From positions 124,001 through 188,000 of the forward strand of contig NZ_JAIQCI010000006.1 of the NCBI RefSeq assembly GCF_022378335.1: a stretch of DNA of 64,000 bases, given 5' to 3'. Position 1 is the first letter of the stretch, and the number at the start of each line of letters is the position of its first letter. The position numbers and the translations under genes were made by a program. The notes beneath the pieces were generated by a model. The model was not told the DNA's origin, ran no database searches, and saw nothing but the letters and a program-made list of their open reading frames with translations. The stretch is from Croceicoccus hydrothermalis (GTDB lineage: Bacteria; Pseudomonadota; Alphaproteobacteria; Sphingomonadales; Sphingomonadaceae). Shown here piece by piece: positions 1 to 10,818 of this stretch.

Positions 1-407
1 CCGGTGTAGAAATCGGTATAATCGCCGACCGTCACGGGCACATGCATGGTGCAATCGTCTGCCGCGTAAAGGTGGGGACGCACGTCGGCGGCCCGGCTCT
101 CGTCCGTCAAAAGGCCGAACAAGCCCCGGCGCAATGCGCGCGCCGACGCCGGGCCGCAACCCAGCAGCGCGTTCAGCGTATCCTGCCCCGCCAGCTTCGC
201 GGCCTGTACCGCATCGCCGTCGAGCAGATCGGCAACCGCCGCGATGTCCAGAATCTCATCCCCGATGGCGGCGCCGCCACGCTTCTCCTTTCCGGGCGGC
301 GCGAAAATGCCGAGCGGCAGGTTCTGTACCGGGAAATCGGGGTGATCGTTCGCGCTCTCGACCCAGCTTTTCGCGGCGGGGTCGTGGGTGAAATCCGTAT
401 CAGTCAT
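1..407 (-). CDS. fahA: Fumarylacetoacetase, N-terminal part (cut by window edge)
   Basis: Translating the minus strand from the ATG at 407 gives about 135 residues beginning MTDTDFTHDPAAKSWVES and ending, at the window edge, in HVPVTVGDYTDFYTG. That last stretch is the fumarylacetoacetase signature around the catalytic/metal-binding DYTDF motif, and the preceding region fits the small N-terminal SH3-like domain of the family. The enzyme hydrolyses 4-fumarylacetoacetate to fumarate and acetoacetate, the last step of tyrosine/homogentisate catabolism, in the cytoplasm. The start overlaps the stop of the upstream VOC gene by four bases (ATGA), so the two are translationally coupled. The C-terminal two thirds lie outside the window. 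Confidence 0.9.
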   Translation of the reverse strand, partial: MTDTDFTHDPAAKSWVESANDHPDFPVQNLPLGIFAPPGKEKRGGAAIGDEILDIAAVADLLDGDAVQAAKLAGQDTLNALLGCGPASARALRRGLFGLLTDESRAADVRPHLYAADDCTMHVPVTVGDYTDFYT

Positions 408-952
408 TGCTTTTCAGGTTCCTCGTGTAACCATGCGGCATGGCGGGGTGCACGCTTCGTACGCGACCATTCATCCAGCATGAGTGGAGCGACCCGTTCA
501 AGTTCCGCATATTGTTCGTCGGTGCCGATGTTGCAGGCCAGTTCGACGCGGTGCCCGTTCGGATCGAAGAAATAGATCGATTTGAAAACGCCATGGAAAG
601 TCGGGCCGAGCACGTCGACGCCCTCTGCCTCCAGATGGTCCTTCGCGGCGAGCAACGCGTCCATGTCGGGCACCTCGAACGCGAGATGCTGCACCCACAT
701 GGGTGTGTTTTCATCGCGGCCCATGTCGGGCTGTCCGGGCAGTTCGAAGAAGGCCAGCACATTGCCGCCCCCGCAATCGAGGAAGACATGCATGTATGGG
801 TCGTCTTCGCCGGTGGAGGGGACCTTGTCCTCGCTGAAAGCGCTCTTGAACCTCATGCCGAGCATGCGCTCGTACCACTCGACCGTCTCCTTCGCGTCCT
901 TGCAGCGATAGGCGACGTGGTGAATGCGGCTGAGTTGGAATGGCGTGGTCAT
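404..952 (-). CDS. VOC (glyoxalase/dioxygenase superfamily) protein
   Basis: 182 residues; one vicinal-oxygen-chelate fold made of two beta-alpha-beta-beta-beta modules. Candidate metal ligands are the His in IHHVAYR (about residue 12), the His in VQHLAFEV and the Glu in GHRVELAC; they sit where ligands are found in this superfamily. The start is fixed by a strong Shine-Dalgarno GGAGG just upstream of the ATG at 952. It is coupled by a 4-base overlap to fahA, so a role next to tyrosine/homogentisate breakdown is likely. It is much shorter than 4-hydroxyphenylpyruvate dioxygenase and is not that enzyme. The substrate cannot be read from the sequence. Confidence 0.85.
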   Translation of the reverse strand: MTTPFQLSRIHHVAYRCKDAKETVEWYERMLGMRFKSAFSEDKVPSTGEDDPYMHVFLDCGGGNVLAFFELPGQPDMGRDENTPMWVQHLAFEVPDMDALLAAKDHLEAEGVDVLGPTFHGVFKSIYFFDPNGHRVELACNIGTDEQYAELERVAPLMLDEWSRTKRAPRHAAWLHEEPEKQ

Positions 953-1070
953 CGTGATCCTCCTTGCCCAACGCGCCTGTGGCGAAAGGTTTCCCCGCTC
1001 GCCCGCGGCGCTCTTTGCGTCTACCGCGCTATAGTATCATATGAAACCTCTTTGCGCCATGGTCAGCGTA

Positions 1071-2438
1071 TCAGCATTCCACGACATTCACGGCCAGCCC
1101 GCCGAGCGAGGTTTCCTTGTAGATTTCCATCATGTCCTGACCGGTCTTGCGCATGGTCTCGATCACCTCGTCGAGGGTTACGCGGTGGGTCCCATCGCCG
1201 AGCAGGGCGAGCCGCGCCGCCTCCACCGCCTTGATCGAACCGACGGCATTGCGCTCGATGCACGGCACCTGCACGAGGCCCGCGACAGGATCGCAGGTCA
1301 GGCCCAGATTATGTTCCATGCCGATTTCGGCCGCGTTCTCCACCTGCATCGGCGTGCCGCCGAGCGCGGCGGCAAGCCCCGCCGCCGCCATGGAGCAGGC
1401 AACGCCGACCTCGCCCTGGCACCCGACCTCGGCGCCTGAAATGCTGGCATTTTCCTTGAACAGCGAGCCGATCGCGGCGGCGGTGAGGAGGAAATCCTCC
1501 ACCCCGCGCCGGCTCGAATTCGGGGAAAAACGCTCGTAATAACGTAGCACCGCCGGCACGATCCCGGCCGCGCCATTGGTCGGCGCGGTCACCACCTTGC
1601 CACCGGCGGCGTTCTCCTCGTTCACGGCGAGCGCCCACAGGTTGATCCAGTCGATCACGGTGAGCGGATCGGCCAGCGCGCGTTCCTGCCGTTGCATCAA
1701 CGCCTCGCGGATACAGGGGGCGCGGCGCTTCACTTTCAATCCGCCGGGCAATTCGCGAAGCTCGGTATGCATGCCGCGTTCGATGCACGCCGTCATCGCA
1801 TCGGCTATTTCGACCAGCCGCCGCCCGATCTCGTCCGGCGAACGCAGGCTTTCCTCGTTCTCGCGCACGAGATCGGCGATGCTGGTGCGGTTTTCGCGGG
1901 CCAGCGCCAGCAATTCGCGTGCGGACGAAAACGCATTCGGCACGTCGCCGGCAAGATCGACCGGCGCATTCCGGCCCACCTCGTCCTCGTGCAGGATCGC
2001 GCCGCCGCCGATCGAATAATACACGTCGCTGCGCAACTCGGCGCCGTCCTCATCGAAGGCCGTGAACCGCATGGCGTTGGAATGAAAGGTCAGCCGCTCC
2101 TTTTGCAGGAACAGCAGGTCCGCATCCTCGTCGAATGCGATGTCGCGCGTGTTATCGAGCGGCAGGCGTCCTGTCTCGCGCACGCGGGCGACGATACGCT
2201 CCGCCTCGTCCGGGTCGATCTCCGCCGGTGTCTGCCCCGAAAGGCCGAGCAGCACCGCGCGGTCGGTGGCATGCCCCTTCCCCGTGAGCGCGAGCGAGCC
2301 GAACAACCGCGTTTCCACCCGCGCGGTGTCGGGCGGCGCGACGGCGGCAAAGGCGGCGGCGGCGGACATCGGCCCCATCGTGTGCGAACTGGACGGGCCG
2401 ACCCCGATCTTGAACAAATCGAATGTGCTGATGAACAT
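1071..2438 (-). CDS. sdaA: L-serine ammonia-lyase (iron-sulfur type)
   Basis: 455 residues, the normal length for one-chain bacterial L-serine dehydratase, which deaminates L-serine to pyruvate and ammonia with a [4Fe-4S] cluster. The N-terminus [23 protein letters not shown] is the family signature. Cysteines that could hold the cluster include those in [28 protein letters not shown] and the penultimate Cys (VVEC at the C-terminus, which in relatives acts as a tail ligand). I chose the ATG at 2438 because it matches the family N-terminus; an in-frame ATG at 2456 lies nearer a weak SD (AAGGGG) and adds six residues. It lies directly downstream of the Lrp-family gene on the same strand, so co-transcription is likely. 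Confidence 0.93.
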   Translation of the reverse strand: MFISTFDLFKIGVGPSSSHTMGPMSAAAAFAAVAPPDTARVETRLFGSLALTGKGHATDRAVLLGLSGQTPAEIDPDEAERIVARVRETGRLPLDNTRDIAFDEDADLLFLQKERLTFHSNAMRFTAFDEDGAELRSDVYYSIGGGAILHEDEVGRNAPVDLAGDVPNAFSSARELLALARENRTSIADLVRENEESLRSPDEIGRRLVEIADAMTACIERGMHTELRELPGGLKVKRRAPCIREALMQRQERALADPLTVIDWINLWALAVNEENAAGGKVVTAPTNGAAGIVPAVLRYYERFSPNSSRRGVEDFLLTAAAIGSLFKENASISGAEVGCQGEVGVACSMAAAGLAAALGGTPMQVENAAEIGMEHNLGLTCDPVAGLVQVPCIERNAVGSIKAVEAARLALLGDGTHRVTLDEVIETMRKTGQDMMEIYKETSLGGLAVNVVEC

Positions 2439-2462
2439 GCGCCGTGCATAGCGCATCGCCCC

Positions 2463-2960
2463 TTATCGGGAGAAGTCGCAAATCGTTTCCATCGCAACGA
2501 ATGTCGACGTGCTGGACACATGGGGCAGCGCGGAAATGCGTTCGGACAGCACCTTGCGATATTCCTGAATGTCGCGGGTGCGGATCTTGAGCAGGAAGTC
2601 GAACGTGCTGGCGATCATGTGGCATTCCTCCACCTCCGGCAGCTGCCTGACCGCGGCCTTGAACGCGACCATCGCCGGCTCCCGCGTGTCGGACAGCTTC
2701 AGCTCCACGAAAGTGACGTGGTCGCGGCCCAGCCGGGCAAGGTCCACGATCGCGCGAAAGCCCGTGATCACGCCCAGATCCTGCAACCGTTTCAAACGGA
2801 TCTGGCACGGCGTTTTCGACAGGCCGATCTGCCGGGCCAGCTCGCTTACCGACATGCGACCGTCGGCGGTCAAGGCGGCCAGTATCTTGTGGTCGAACGC
2901 GTCCAGATCGACTGTGTCCTCGGCAAGACGTGTGCCATTTGGTCTAGCAGGTGGGGTCAT
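2463..2960 (-). CDS. putR: Lrp/AsnC-family regulator, probable PutR (proline-responsive)
   Basis: 165 residues: an N-terminal winged helix-turn-helix (about 20-65; SVSELARQIGLSKTPCQIRLKRLQDLGVI) followed by an alpha-beta RAM/effector domain (about 80-155; HVTFVELKLSD through EVEECHMIASTFDFLLKIRTRD). This is the Lrp architecture. It is divergent from putA across only 72 bases. In alphaproteobacteria that arrangement is typical of PutR, which activates putA in response to proline. PutA here has no DNA-binding domain of its own, which supports the assignment. No clear SD precedes the ATG at 2960, so the exact start is uncertain. sdaA follows on the same strand and may share its control. Confidence 0.85.
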   Translation of the reverse strand: MTPPARPNGTRLAEDTVDLDAFDHKILAALTADGRMSVSELARQIGLSKTPCQIRLKRLQDLGVITGFRAIVDLARLGRDHVTFVELKLSDTREPAMVAFKAAVRQLPEVEECHMIASTFDFLLKIRTRDIQEYRKVLSERISALPHVSSTSTFVAMETICDFSR

Positions 2961-3032
2961 TGTGGCCAGATAGGGCTTAACTGTGCGGGGGGGAAGGAAA
3001 TAAGCCATACGCCGTGCATTGAATTGGCTATT

Positions 3033-6000
3033 ATGACCTACATGCACACTTCCGAATCCATCGACCGCCTGAACCGCGACACCCAGGATACCCTGCGTGA
3101 GAGCGACGCCCCCGCCGCCGACCGGACCCAAAAACCGTTGGACGAGGCCGGATCCGGGGAGACGAGCGATCATGCCGTGATCGCAGGCCATAAGGCGTTC
3201 ACCCGTTTCGCCCCGCCCGTCCGCGAACAATCCGAGCTGCGGCGGCGTATCACCGACCATTATCGCTGTGCCGAGCCCGATTGCCTGCAACCCCTGCTCG
3301 AATACGCGCGCCGACCCAAGGTGCAGCGTCAGGCCGCGCAGGACACCGCCTATGACCTCGTGATGGGGCTGCGCAAGGCGCGCAAGCCTTCGGGGGTCGA
3401 GGGGCTGGTACAGGAATTTTCCCTGTCCACGCAGGAAGGCGTCGCCCTGATGTGCCTGGCCGAGGCATTGCTCCGCGTGCCGGATGCGGCGACGCGCGAC
3501 GCTCTCATCCGGGACAAGATTTCGGGCGGGAACTGGCGCTCCCACGTGGGGGAGGAAAAGGCGCTCTTTATCAATGCGGCGAGCTGGGGCCTCATGTTCA
3601 CCGGCCATCTCACGGGGAGCGTGGGACCAAAGGGCCTGACCGAAAAGGGGCTGGCCAATGCGCTGACCCGCGTGGTCGCGCGTGTGGGCGAGCCGGTCAT
3701 CCGCAAATCGGTCGACATCGCGATGCGCATGATGGGCGAACAGTTCGTCACCGGCGAGGATATCGACGAGGCGCTCAAACGCGCACGCCGCATGGAGAAG
3801 AAGGGATTTTCCTACAGCTTCGACATGCTGGGCGAGGCCGCCGCCACGATGAAGGGCGCGGAAGGGTATTATCGCGATTACGAAACCGCCATTCACGCCA
3901 TCGGCAAGGCGGCGAACGGGCGCGGCATCTACCAAGGCGCGGGCATTTCGATCAAGCTGTCGGCACTCCACCCCCGCTACGAACGGGCGCAGGCGGATCG
4001 CGTCATGGACGAGATGCTGCCCAAGGTGGTCGAACTCGCGCGCCTTGCGAAACATTACGACATCGGCCTCAACATCGATGCGGAAGAAGCGGACCGGCTC
4101 GAACTCTCGCTCGACATTCTGGAATCGCTGGCCGTGCATCCCGATCTGGCCGGGTGGAACGGGCTGGGTTTCGTGGTGCAGGCGTTTGGCAAGCGGGCGT
4201 TCTACGTGCTCGACTGGATCATCGACCTTGCAAAACGGTCCGACCGCCGCATCATGATCCGGCTGGTCAAGGGCGCGTATTGGGACGCGGAGATCAAGCA
4301 GAGCCAGGTCGAAGGACTGGACGATTTTCCCGTGTTCACGCGCAAGCTGCACACCGATGTGTCCTTCCTCGCGTGTGCGAAGAAGCTGCTCGAACACAAG
4401 GATGTCGTGTTCCCGCAATTTGCGACGCATAATGCGCAATCATTGGCCGCGATCTACCACATGGCGGGACCGGACGATTTCCAGTTCGGCGATTACGAGT
4501 TTCAGTGCCTGCACGGCATGGGCGAACCGCTCTATGAACAGGTCGTCGGTGCGGACAAGCTGAACCGGCCGTGCCGCATCTATGCACCGGTCGGCACGCA
4601 TGAAACGCTGCTCGCCTATCTGGTGCGGCGCCTGCTCGAAAACGGGGCGAATTCGTCCTTCGTCAATCGCATTTCCGATCCCGCGGTTCCGGCGTCAGAA
4701 CTGGTCGTCGATCCGGTGAAGATCGTGCGCGACATGCCCATGCCGGGTCGCCTGCACGACCGTATCTCGCTGCCGAAGGATATCTACGGCGAGCGGCGCA
4801 ATTCCGAAGGGCTGGACATTTCGGACGAGCGTGACCTTGCCGCCATGACCGATGCGATGATCGCCAGCGCCAAACGCAGTTGGACCGCCTTTGCCGACGG
4901 CGACACCAGCGACCCGGTCGAGGTGCTGAACCCCGCCGATCATCGCGACGTGGTGGGCCACATGCGGGTCGCATCGCCCGAAATCGCGGAGGCGGCGATG
5001 GCGCGGGCGGCGGCATCGAAATGGAACGAGGTGCCGCTTTCCACCCGCGCCGAAATGCTCGAACGCGCGGCCGACGCGATGCAGGAACGCATGCCCGAAC
5101 TGCTCGGCCTTTTGGTGCGGGAGGCAGGCAAATCCGTGCTCAACGGCATTGCCGAGGTGCGCGAGGCGATCGATTTCCTGCGCTATTACGCGATGCACGC
5201 GCGTGAAATTTTCGACGAAGGGCACAAGCCGCTCGGCCCTGTCGTCTGCATCAGCCCGTGGAACTTCCCCATGGCGATCTTCACCGGGCAGGTGGCCGCC
5301 GCATTGATCGGCGGGAACACGGTCGTCGCGAAACCGGCGGAGGAAACGCCGCTCATCGCTGCCGAAGCGGTGCGCATGCTGCACGAGGCGGGCATCTCCC
5401 GCGATGCGCTGCAACTGATGCCGGGGTTCGGCGAAACGGGCGCCGCGCTCATCGGCTCGCCCGAGGTGGCCGGCGTGATGTTCACAGGCTCCACCGAAGT
5501 CGCGCGCATCATTCAAAAACAGCTCGCCGACCGGCTTTCGCCCGAAGGCAAACCGATCCCGCTCATCGCGGAAACCGGCGGGCAGAACGCGATGATCGTC
5601 GATTCCACCGCGCTTCCCGAACAGGTCGTCGGCGATGTCATCGGTTCCGCATTCGACAGCGCGGGTCAGCGGTGTTCGGCGCTTCGCGTCCTGTGCCTGC
5701 AGGATTCGATCGCGGACAACACGCTCGACATGTTGAAGGGCGCGTTGAAGGAATTGCGGATCGGATCGACCGACCGGATCGGCAACGATATCGGCCCGGT
5801 CATCAGCGCCGAGGCGAAGGACGGCATCGAAAAGCACATCGCCGAAATGGAAGCCAAGGGGTGCCGCGTGCACCGGCTTTCCATGCCGGACGATACCGCC
5901 CATGGCACGTTCGTCGCGCCCACGATCATCGAGATCGACAACATGGCGATGTTGACGCGCGAGGTGTTCGGCCCCGTCCTGCATGTCGTGCGGTTCAAGG

Positions 6001-6821
6001 CGCATGAACTCGACAGGATGATCGATGCGATCAACGATACAGGCTACGGTCTGACCTTCGGCCTGCACACGCGGATGGACGAACGCGTCGCCCATGTGGT
6101 GAAGCGGATCAGGGTCGGCAATGTCTATGTCAATCGCAACCAGATCGGCGCCATCGTGGGTGTGCAGCCGTTCGGCGGCCGCGGGCTTTCGGGCACCGGG
6201 CCCAAGGCGGGCGGGCCGCTCTATCTGCGCCGGCTGGTGAAGAACCCGCCGGTGATGGAGCATCCCTTTGCCGTGCGCGGCGATACGGCCCTGCTCGATT
6301 ACGGCAAATGGCTGCATCAGAACGGCGAACAGGGCACCGCGCGCCGGGCCAAGACCTATGGCTGGCAATCGGCGCTCGGCGTGGAGCTGGAACTGCCTGG
6401 CCCGGTGGGCGAGCAGAACCTCTATGCCCTGCATAGCCGGGGCCGCATATTGTGCCTGCCCGAAACGCGGCGCGGCATGCTGGGTCAGCTTGCCGCCGTG
6501 ATCGCGGCGGGCGGCGTGGCGGTCTTCGACAGCGAGGTGAAGCTTCCCGCCGATCTGCCGCAAAGCGTGCGGCGCCACGTGTCGCAGGATCTGGGGCTCG
6601 GCTTTGCCGGCGCACTCATCGAAGGCGACGCCGAGAGGGTGAAGGAACTCCAACGCGAAATCGCGAAGATGGACGGGCCGATCCTGCTGACGCAGGCGGC
6701 GACCCCGCGCGAATGCCTCGAAGGGGGGGCATGGCACGTGGACTGGATGCTGGAGGAGGTGTCCACCTCCATCGACACCACCGCGGCCGGGGGCAATGCC
6801 AGCCTGATGATGCTGGGCTGA
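3033..6821 (+). CDS. putA: Bifunctional proline dehydrogenase / L-glutamate gamma-semialdehyde dehydrogenase
   Basis: 1262 residues. It oxidises proline to P5C (FAD-dependent PRODH barrel, about 180-520) and P5C to glutamate (NAD-dependent ALDH domain, about 610-1060), with a C-terminal ALDH-superfamily-like tail ending VSTSIDTTAAGGNASLMMLG. Seen motifs: RLVKGAYWDAEIK and the RRLLENGANSSFV helix in PRODH; ISPWNFPMAIF, LIAETGGQNAMIV and the catalytic Cys881 in SAGQRCSALR. There is no N-terminal ribbon-helix-helix domain, so it is a non-regulatory, long-tailed PutA, consistent with the divergent Lrp-type regulator. ATG 3033 is used; there is no obvious SD, and ATG 3042 is an alternative. The much longer open frame upstream (back to 1692) is antisense to sdaA and putR and is not coding. 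Confidence 0.96.
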   Translation: MTYMHTSESIDRLNRDTQDTLRESDAPAADRTQKPLDEAGSGETSDHAVIAGHKAFTRFAPPVREQSELRRRITDHYRCAEPDCLQPLLEYARRPKVQRQAAQDTAYDLVMGLRKARKPSGVEGLVQEFSLSTQEGVALMCLAEALLRVPDAATRDALIRDKISGGNWRSHVGEEKALFINAASWGLMFTGHLTGSVGPKGLTEKGLANALTRVVARVGEPVIRKSVDIAMRMMGEQFVTGEDIDEALKRARRMEKKGFSYSFDMLGEAAATMKGAEGYYRDYETAIHAIGKAANGRGIYQGAGISIKLSALHPRYERAQADRVMDEMLPKVVELARLAKHYDIGLNIDAEEADRLELSLDILESLAVHPDLAGWNGLGFVVQAFGKRAFYVLDWIIDLAKRSDRRIMIRLVKGAYWDAEIKQSQVEGLDDFPVFTRKLHTDVSFLACAKKLLEHKDVVFPQFATHNAQSLAAIYHMAGPDDFQFGDYEFQCLHGMGEPLYEQVVGADKLNRPCRIYAPVGTHETLLAYLVRRLLENGANSSFVNRISDPAVPASELVVDPVKIVRDMPMPGRLHDRISLPKDIYGERRNSEGLDISDERDLAAMTDAMIASAKRSWTAFADGDTSDPVEVLNPADHRDVVGHMRVASPEIAEAAMARAAASKWNEVPLSTRAEMLERAADAMQERMPELLGLLVREAGKSVLNGIAEVREAIDFLRYYAMHAREIFDEGHKPLGPVVCISPWNFPMAIFTGQVAAALIGGNTVVAKPAEETPLIAAEAVRMLHEAGISRDALQLMPGFGETGAALIGSPEVAGVMFTGSTEVARIIQKQLADRLSPEGKPIPLIAETGGQNAMIVDSTALPEQVVGDVIGSAFDSAGQRCSALRVLCLQDSIADNTLDMLKGALKELRIGSTDRIGNDIGPVISAEAKDGIEKHIAEMEAKGCRVHRLSMPDDTAHGTFVAPTIIEIDNMAMLTREVFGPVLHVVRFKAHELDRMIDAINDTGYGLTFGLHTRMDERVAHVVKRIRVGNVYVNRNQIGAIVGVQPFGGRGLSGTGPKAGGPLYLRRLVKNPPVMEHPFAVRGDTALLDYGKWLHQNGEQGTARRAKTYGWQSALGVELELPGPVGEQNLYALHSRGRILCLPETRRGMLGQLAAVIAAGGVAVFDSEVKLPADLPQSVRRHVSQDLGLGFAGALIEGDAERVKELQREIAKMDGPILLTQAATPRECLEGGAWHVDWMLEEVSTSIDTTAAGGNASLMMLG

Positions 6822-6840
6822 TCGCACTATCCGAGCCAAG

Positions 6841-6879
6841 GAAAAGCGCCGCACCCCGACGGGGGATGCGGCGCTTTTC
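6841..6879 (+). terminator. Intrinsic terminator after putA
   Basis: A near-perfect GC-rich hairpin whose arms are GAAAAGCGCCGC and GCGGCGCTTTTC, 20 bases after the putA stop. The A-rich left and T-rich right flanks let it work in both directions, which suits the convergent gene at 6907. Confidence 0.8.
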
Positions 6880-6906
6880 ACTTTAACGATGGCCCAAAGC
6901 CGGGTT

Positions 6907-7704
6907 TCAGGAAAAGATGTCCTCCAGCTCCGCCATATCGGGGCCCTCCTCCATCGCGCGCAATTGCATGAAGAGCGCGGTGACGAGGATCGCGCCAACC
7001 ATGTTGACGAGGCCGGTAATCAACGCATCGATCGCGGCGGCAACCCACAGGCTCGATCCGGACGCGGCGTTCGGCACATCCATGAACAGCAGGACCGCGG
7101 CGCCCAAAATGCCGCCCCCGACCATCGCCGCCACGAAGAGCAGCAGGAACATTCCGAAAATCGACCAGCGATGCCCCTTCGTCAGCCGGCGGCTGCGGCC
7201 GAATGCCCCGATTACGCCGCTGCGTTCGAGCACGAGGGCGGGAACCGCGACCGACCACATGACGACCAGCACGATCCCCGGCACGAGGAACAGCATGAAC
7301 CCGGCAAAAACGCCAAGCAGATAGAGGATAAGGAAACCGAGCAGCGGCAGCACGACCGAGGCAGCACTTGCAATACTCTGCCCGAAAGCCGTGCGCTCGC
7401 CCCGCAGCGACCGGTAGCTCGCCTGCACCAAAGCGGCCTGAACCAGGAGATAGGACGCGAGGTTCACGAGATAGGCGATCGCCGCCGCGCCGATGATGCC
7501 GTACCCGCCCTCATCGCCGGCCCCGCCCGCCAACCCTGCGCCGAACAGGCTCCACACAAACACAGGCACGACACCGAAAATGAGCGCGAGCGCAAGCAGG
7601 GTCCCGCCATCGCGGCGCAACGCACGCGGCACGGATTTCACCGCCTCACCGATGGAAAGATGCCCCTGCGCCCGATAGTTCCCGACCGCCATTTCGTCCG
7701 TCAC
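6907..7704 (-). CDS. Multi-pass inner-membrane protein, unknown function
   Basis: 265 residues from the GTG at 7704, which has a strong SD (GGGGGAG) eight bases upstream; an ATG four codons in (7692) is an alternative, and the open frame extends further without support. About six hydrophobic segments are visible, for example LLALALIFGVVPVFVW, VVLPLLGFLILYLLGVFAGFMLFL, WSIFGMFLLLFVAAMVGG and the segment near VNMVGAILVTALFM, followed by an acidic C-terminus (MEEGPDMAELEDIFS). The GxxLxxxFxRSRRLTKGHRW-like loop after the central segments resembles YciC/glycerophosphodiester-phosphodiesterase membrane-domain proteins, known only as membrane proteins. It stands alone between putA and the divergent MoxR operon. 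Confidence 0.75.
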   Translation of the reverse strand: MTDEMAVGNYRAQGHLSIGEAVKSVPRALRRDGGTLLALALIFGVVPVFVWSLFGAGLAGGAGDEGGYGIIGAAAIAYLVNLASYLLVQAALVQASYRSLRGERTAFGQSIASAASVVLPLLGFLILYLLGVFAGFMLFLVPGIVLVVMWSVAVPALVLERSGVIGAFGRSRRLTKGHRWSIFGMFLLLFVAAMVGGGILGAAVLLFMDVPNAASGSSLWVAAAIDALITGLVNMVGAILVTALFMQLRAMEEGPDMAELEDIFS

Positions 7705-7829
7705 GCACCGCTCCCCCAAAGCAATTTCCATCGGGTGCCAAGCACGTCGCCCCCTGTCCAGCGATATTTGCGCAACGGGCATTGGCCGCCCGCACTTGAA
7801 CCCGGCGCGGCATCGGCTACTCTGCGCCG

Positions 7830-8579
7830 ATGGCGAGGTGTATGGGCCGGACCACAGACCATCGGGGCGCGTTTTTCATGGCATCAGCATCAAGGGCGCC
7901 CGACCCGTCCGTGGACGAGGCGACGTTTCGGGAGGCGCATCGCGAACTCGTGAATGGCGGCGAGGTGCAATTCGCGTTCGGCCCTTCGACCGAGCCGCCT
8001 GTGACACCCGAGTGGCTTCGCGCGGTAGGGCGCGCCATCGCCGACGGTCTGGAATCGATCGGCAACGCAATCATGTGGCTGTTGTCGTGGGTTCCGGATG
8101 CGTCCTATGCGCGGGTCCTGCTCGTGGTGTTGCTCGCGGCGCTTGCGATCCTCGCCGTCTGGATCGTGGTGGTGCGCATTCGTTCAGGGGCATGGAATTG
8201 GCCAAAGCGCGCGCGGCGCAATGCGGAAAATGGGGATGACGAAGGCTGGACCCCGGCGCAGGAGCCGGCACGCGCCTGGCTGAAAGAGGCGGATATCCTT
8301 GCCGCCGAGGGCCGTTATGGCGAGGCGGTGCACCGGCTTCTCCTGCGCAGCGTGGAGGATATTGCGCGGTGGCGACCCGGCGCGGTGTCACCATCCTCGA
8401 CGAGCCGCGATCTCGCCGGGGCGCCCGCGCTTCCCCCCTCGGCGCGCGGCGCATTTGCGCAGATTGCCGCACTCGTCGAACGCAGCCTGTTCGGCGGGCG
8501 CGCGCTGTCCCCGGCGGACTGGGGTCATGCGCGGGACGCCTATGCCGCATTCGCCCTTCCCGAGGATGCCGCGCGATGA
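7830..8579 (+). CDS. DUF4129 membrane protein (first gene of MoxR operon)
   Basis: 249 residues: a variable N-terminus with FREAHRELVNGGEVQFAFGPS, one transmembrane segment at about 93-113 (VLLVVLLAALAILAVWIVVV), and a cytoplasmic DUF4129 helical domain (WLKEADILAAEGRYGEAVHRLLLRSVEDI... SRDL ... FGGR.LSPADW). DUF4129 proteins recur in MoxR/DUF58 operons of sphingomonads, but their biochemical role is unknown. The start is uncertain: no good SD precedes ATG 7830, and ATG 7878 (MASASRAPD) is just as plausible. The stop overlaps the next start (ATGA). Confidence 0.82.
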   Translation: MARCMGRTTDHRGAFFMASASRAPDPSVDEATFREAHRELVNGGEVQFAFGPSTEPPVTPEWLRAVGRAIADGLESIGNAIMWLLSWVPDASYARVLLVVLLAALAILAVWIVVVRIRSGAWNWPKRARRNAENGDDEGWTPAQEPARAWLKEADILAAEGRYGEAVHRLLLRSVEDIARWRPGAVSPSSTSRDLAGAPALPPSARGAFAQIAALVERSLFGGRALSPADWGHARDAYAAFALPEDAAR

Positions 8580-9861
8580 GCGACATCGCCATCGGCCAGG
8601 CCGAGCCTCGAAGCCCGTTTCGCCGGGGCGCCGTCGTTCTGCTCATCGCGGCGGGGGTGCTGGGCTTTTTGCTGTTGATGGTCTTTGCGGCCTATGCGCC
8701 CGAACGGCGCGGGCTGGACAATGGCCGGGCCAATGCGCTGTCCAATAGCGCGGTGGGATTTCGCGGCCTGTTCCGGCTGGCAGAGGCGACGGGGCGGGCG
8801 CCGGTACTGGTCCGCAATGACCGGCAATGGGATGGCGACGGGCTGCTCATCCTTACCCCCGAAAGCGGCTATACCTCTCTTGGTGAAAGCACGAACCGCG
8901 GTCGGCCCACGCTCGTCGTGTTTCCCAAATGGCAAGTCGAACCCCTGGACGAACGTGGCGGCTGGGCCAGCACGCCCGGGCCGCTCAACGCCAGGGATCC
9001 GGAAACCGTCCTCTTCCCGGCGATACGCTACGACATCGAGCGGCGCGTCACGAATGGCGAAACGCTGGCGGTAGCGGGTCTTTCGCAAGACATCCGGTTC
9101 GATGCGCCCCCCATGCTTCAAGTGCTGGTGAACGACCGTTTCGCCAGCGATGACGATGCCGATGAGGATGGGGAACGCCCGCGTGCACGGCGCGATGCGC
9201 GCGACCGGGTGTTCGAACCGCTTATCACCGATGGGCGCGGCGGGATCGTGCTGGGCCGGATCGGGCATCTCTTCGTCCTGTCCGACCCCGATCTCATCAA
9301 CAATATCGGCATGCGCGACGCGGCCAATGCGCGCGCCGCTCTCGCCCTCCTCGATATCTTGCAGGCCGATGGTTCGAAAGGGCGGCAGGATGCGACCGGG
9401 CGCATCATGTTCGATGTCACGCGCAACGGTTTTGCCGTAACCGCGAGCCCCCTGCGCCTGCTGTTCGAACCGCCGCTGCTGGCCATGACGCTTTGCCTTT
9501 TCGTGCTGATGGCGATGGTCGGCTTGCGCGCCCTCGCCCCGTTTGGCGAGCCTGTGGCACGTGCCCGCGCGCTGCCTTTCGGGAAGGCGGCGCTTGCCGA
9601 CAGCAGCGCGGCCATGATGCGCAAGGCGGGGCGCACGCATCGGCTTGGCATGCGCTATGCCGATGCGATCCGGTTACAGGCGCGGCGCATGTTCGCCATA
9701 CCCGCGCATATTCGGGGCGACACGCTCGACGCACGGCTTGACCGGATGAACCGCCGGAACGATTTCACCGCCCTTGCCGCGCGCGCCGCGGCGGCGGACA
9801 ACGATACGGAGCTGCTCTCCGCGGCACGCGCCCTCGATGACTGGAAACGGGAGAAGACGTC

Positions 9862-9865
<4 letters not shown>
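8576..9865 (+). CDS. DUF4350 membrane-anchored protein
   Basis: 429 residues. One transmembrane helix near the N-terminus (about 19-39, [22 protein letters not shown]) is followed by a periplasmic domain with a GATase-like/DUF4350 fold ([19 protein letters not shown], then [11 protein letters not shown] and [27 protein letters not shown]). A second helix lies at about 300-318 ([20 protein letters not shown]), and the tail is cytoplasmic. The family occurs beside DUF4129 and MoxR genes and probably belongs to the same membrane complex; no enzyme activity is established. It overlaps its neighbours on both sides by four bases. Confidence 0.82.

Positions 9866-10814
<949 letters not shown>

Positions 10815-10818
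<4 letters not shown>

Noticed and set aside
1692..3032. Very long plus-strand open frame running into putA
   Set aside because: It is antisense to sdaA and the Lrp gene; codons are shadow-like and the PutA homology begins only after 3033.
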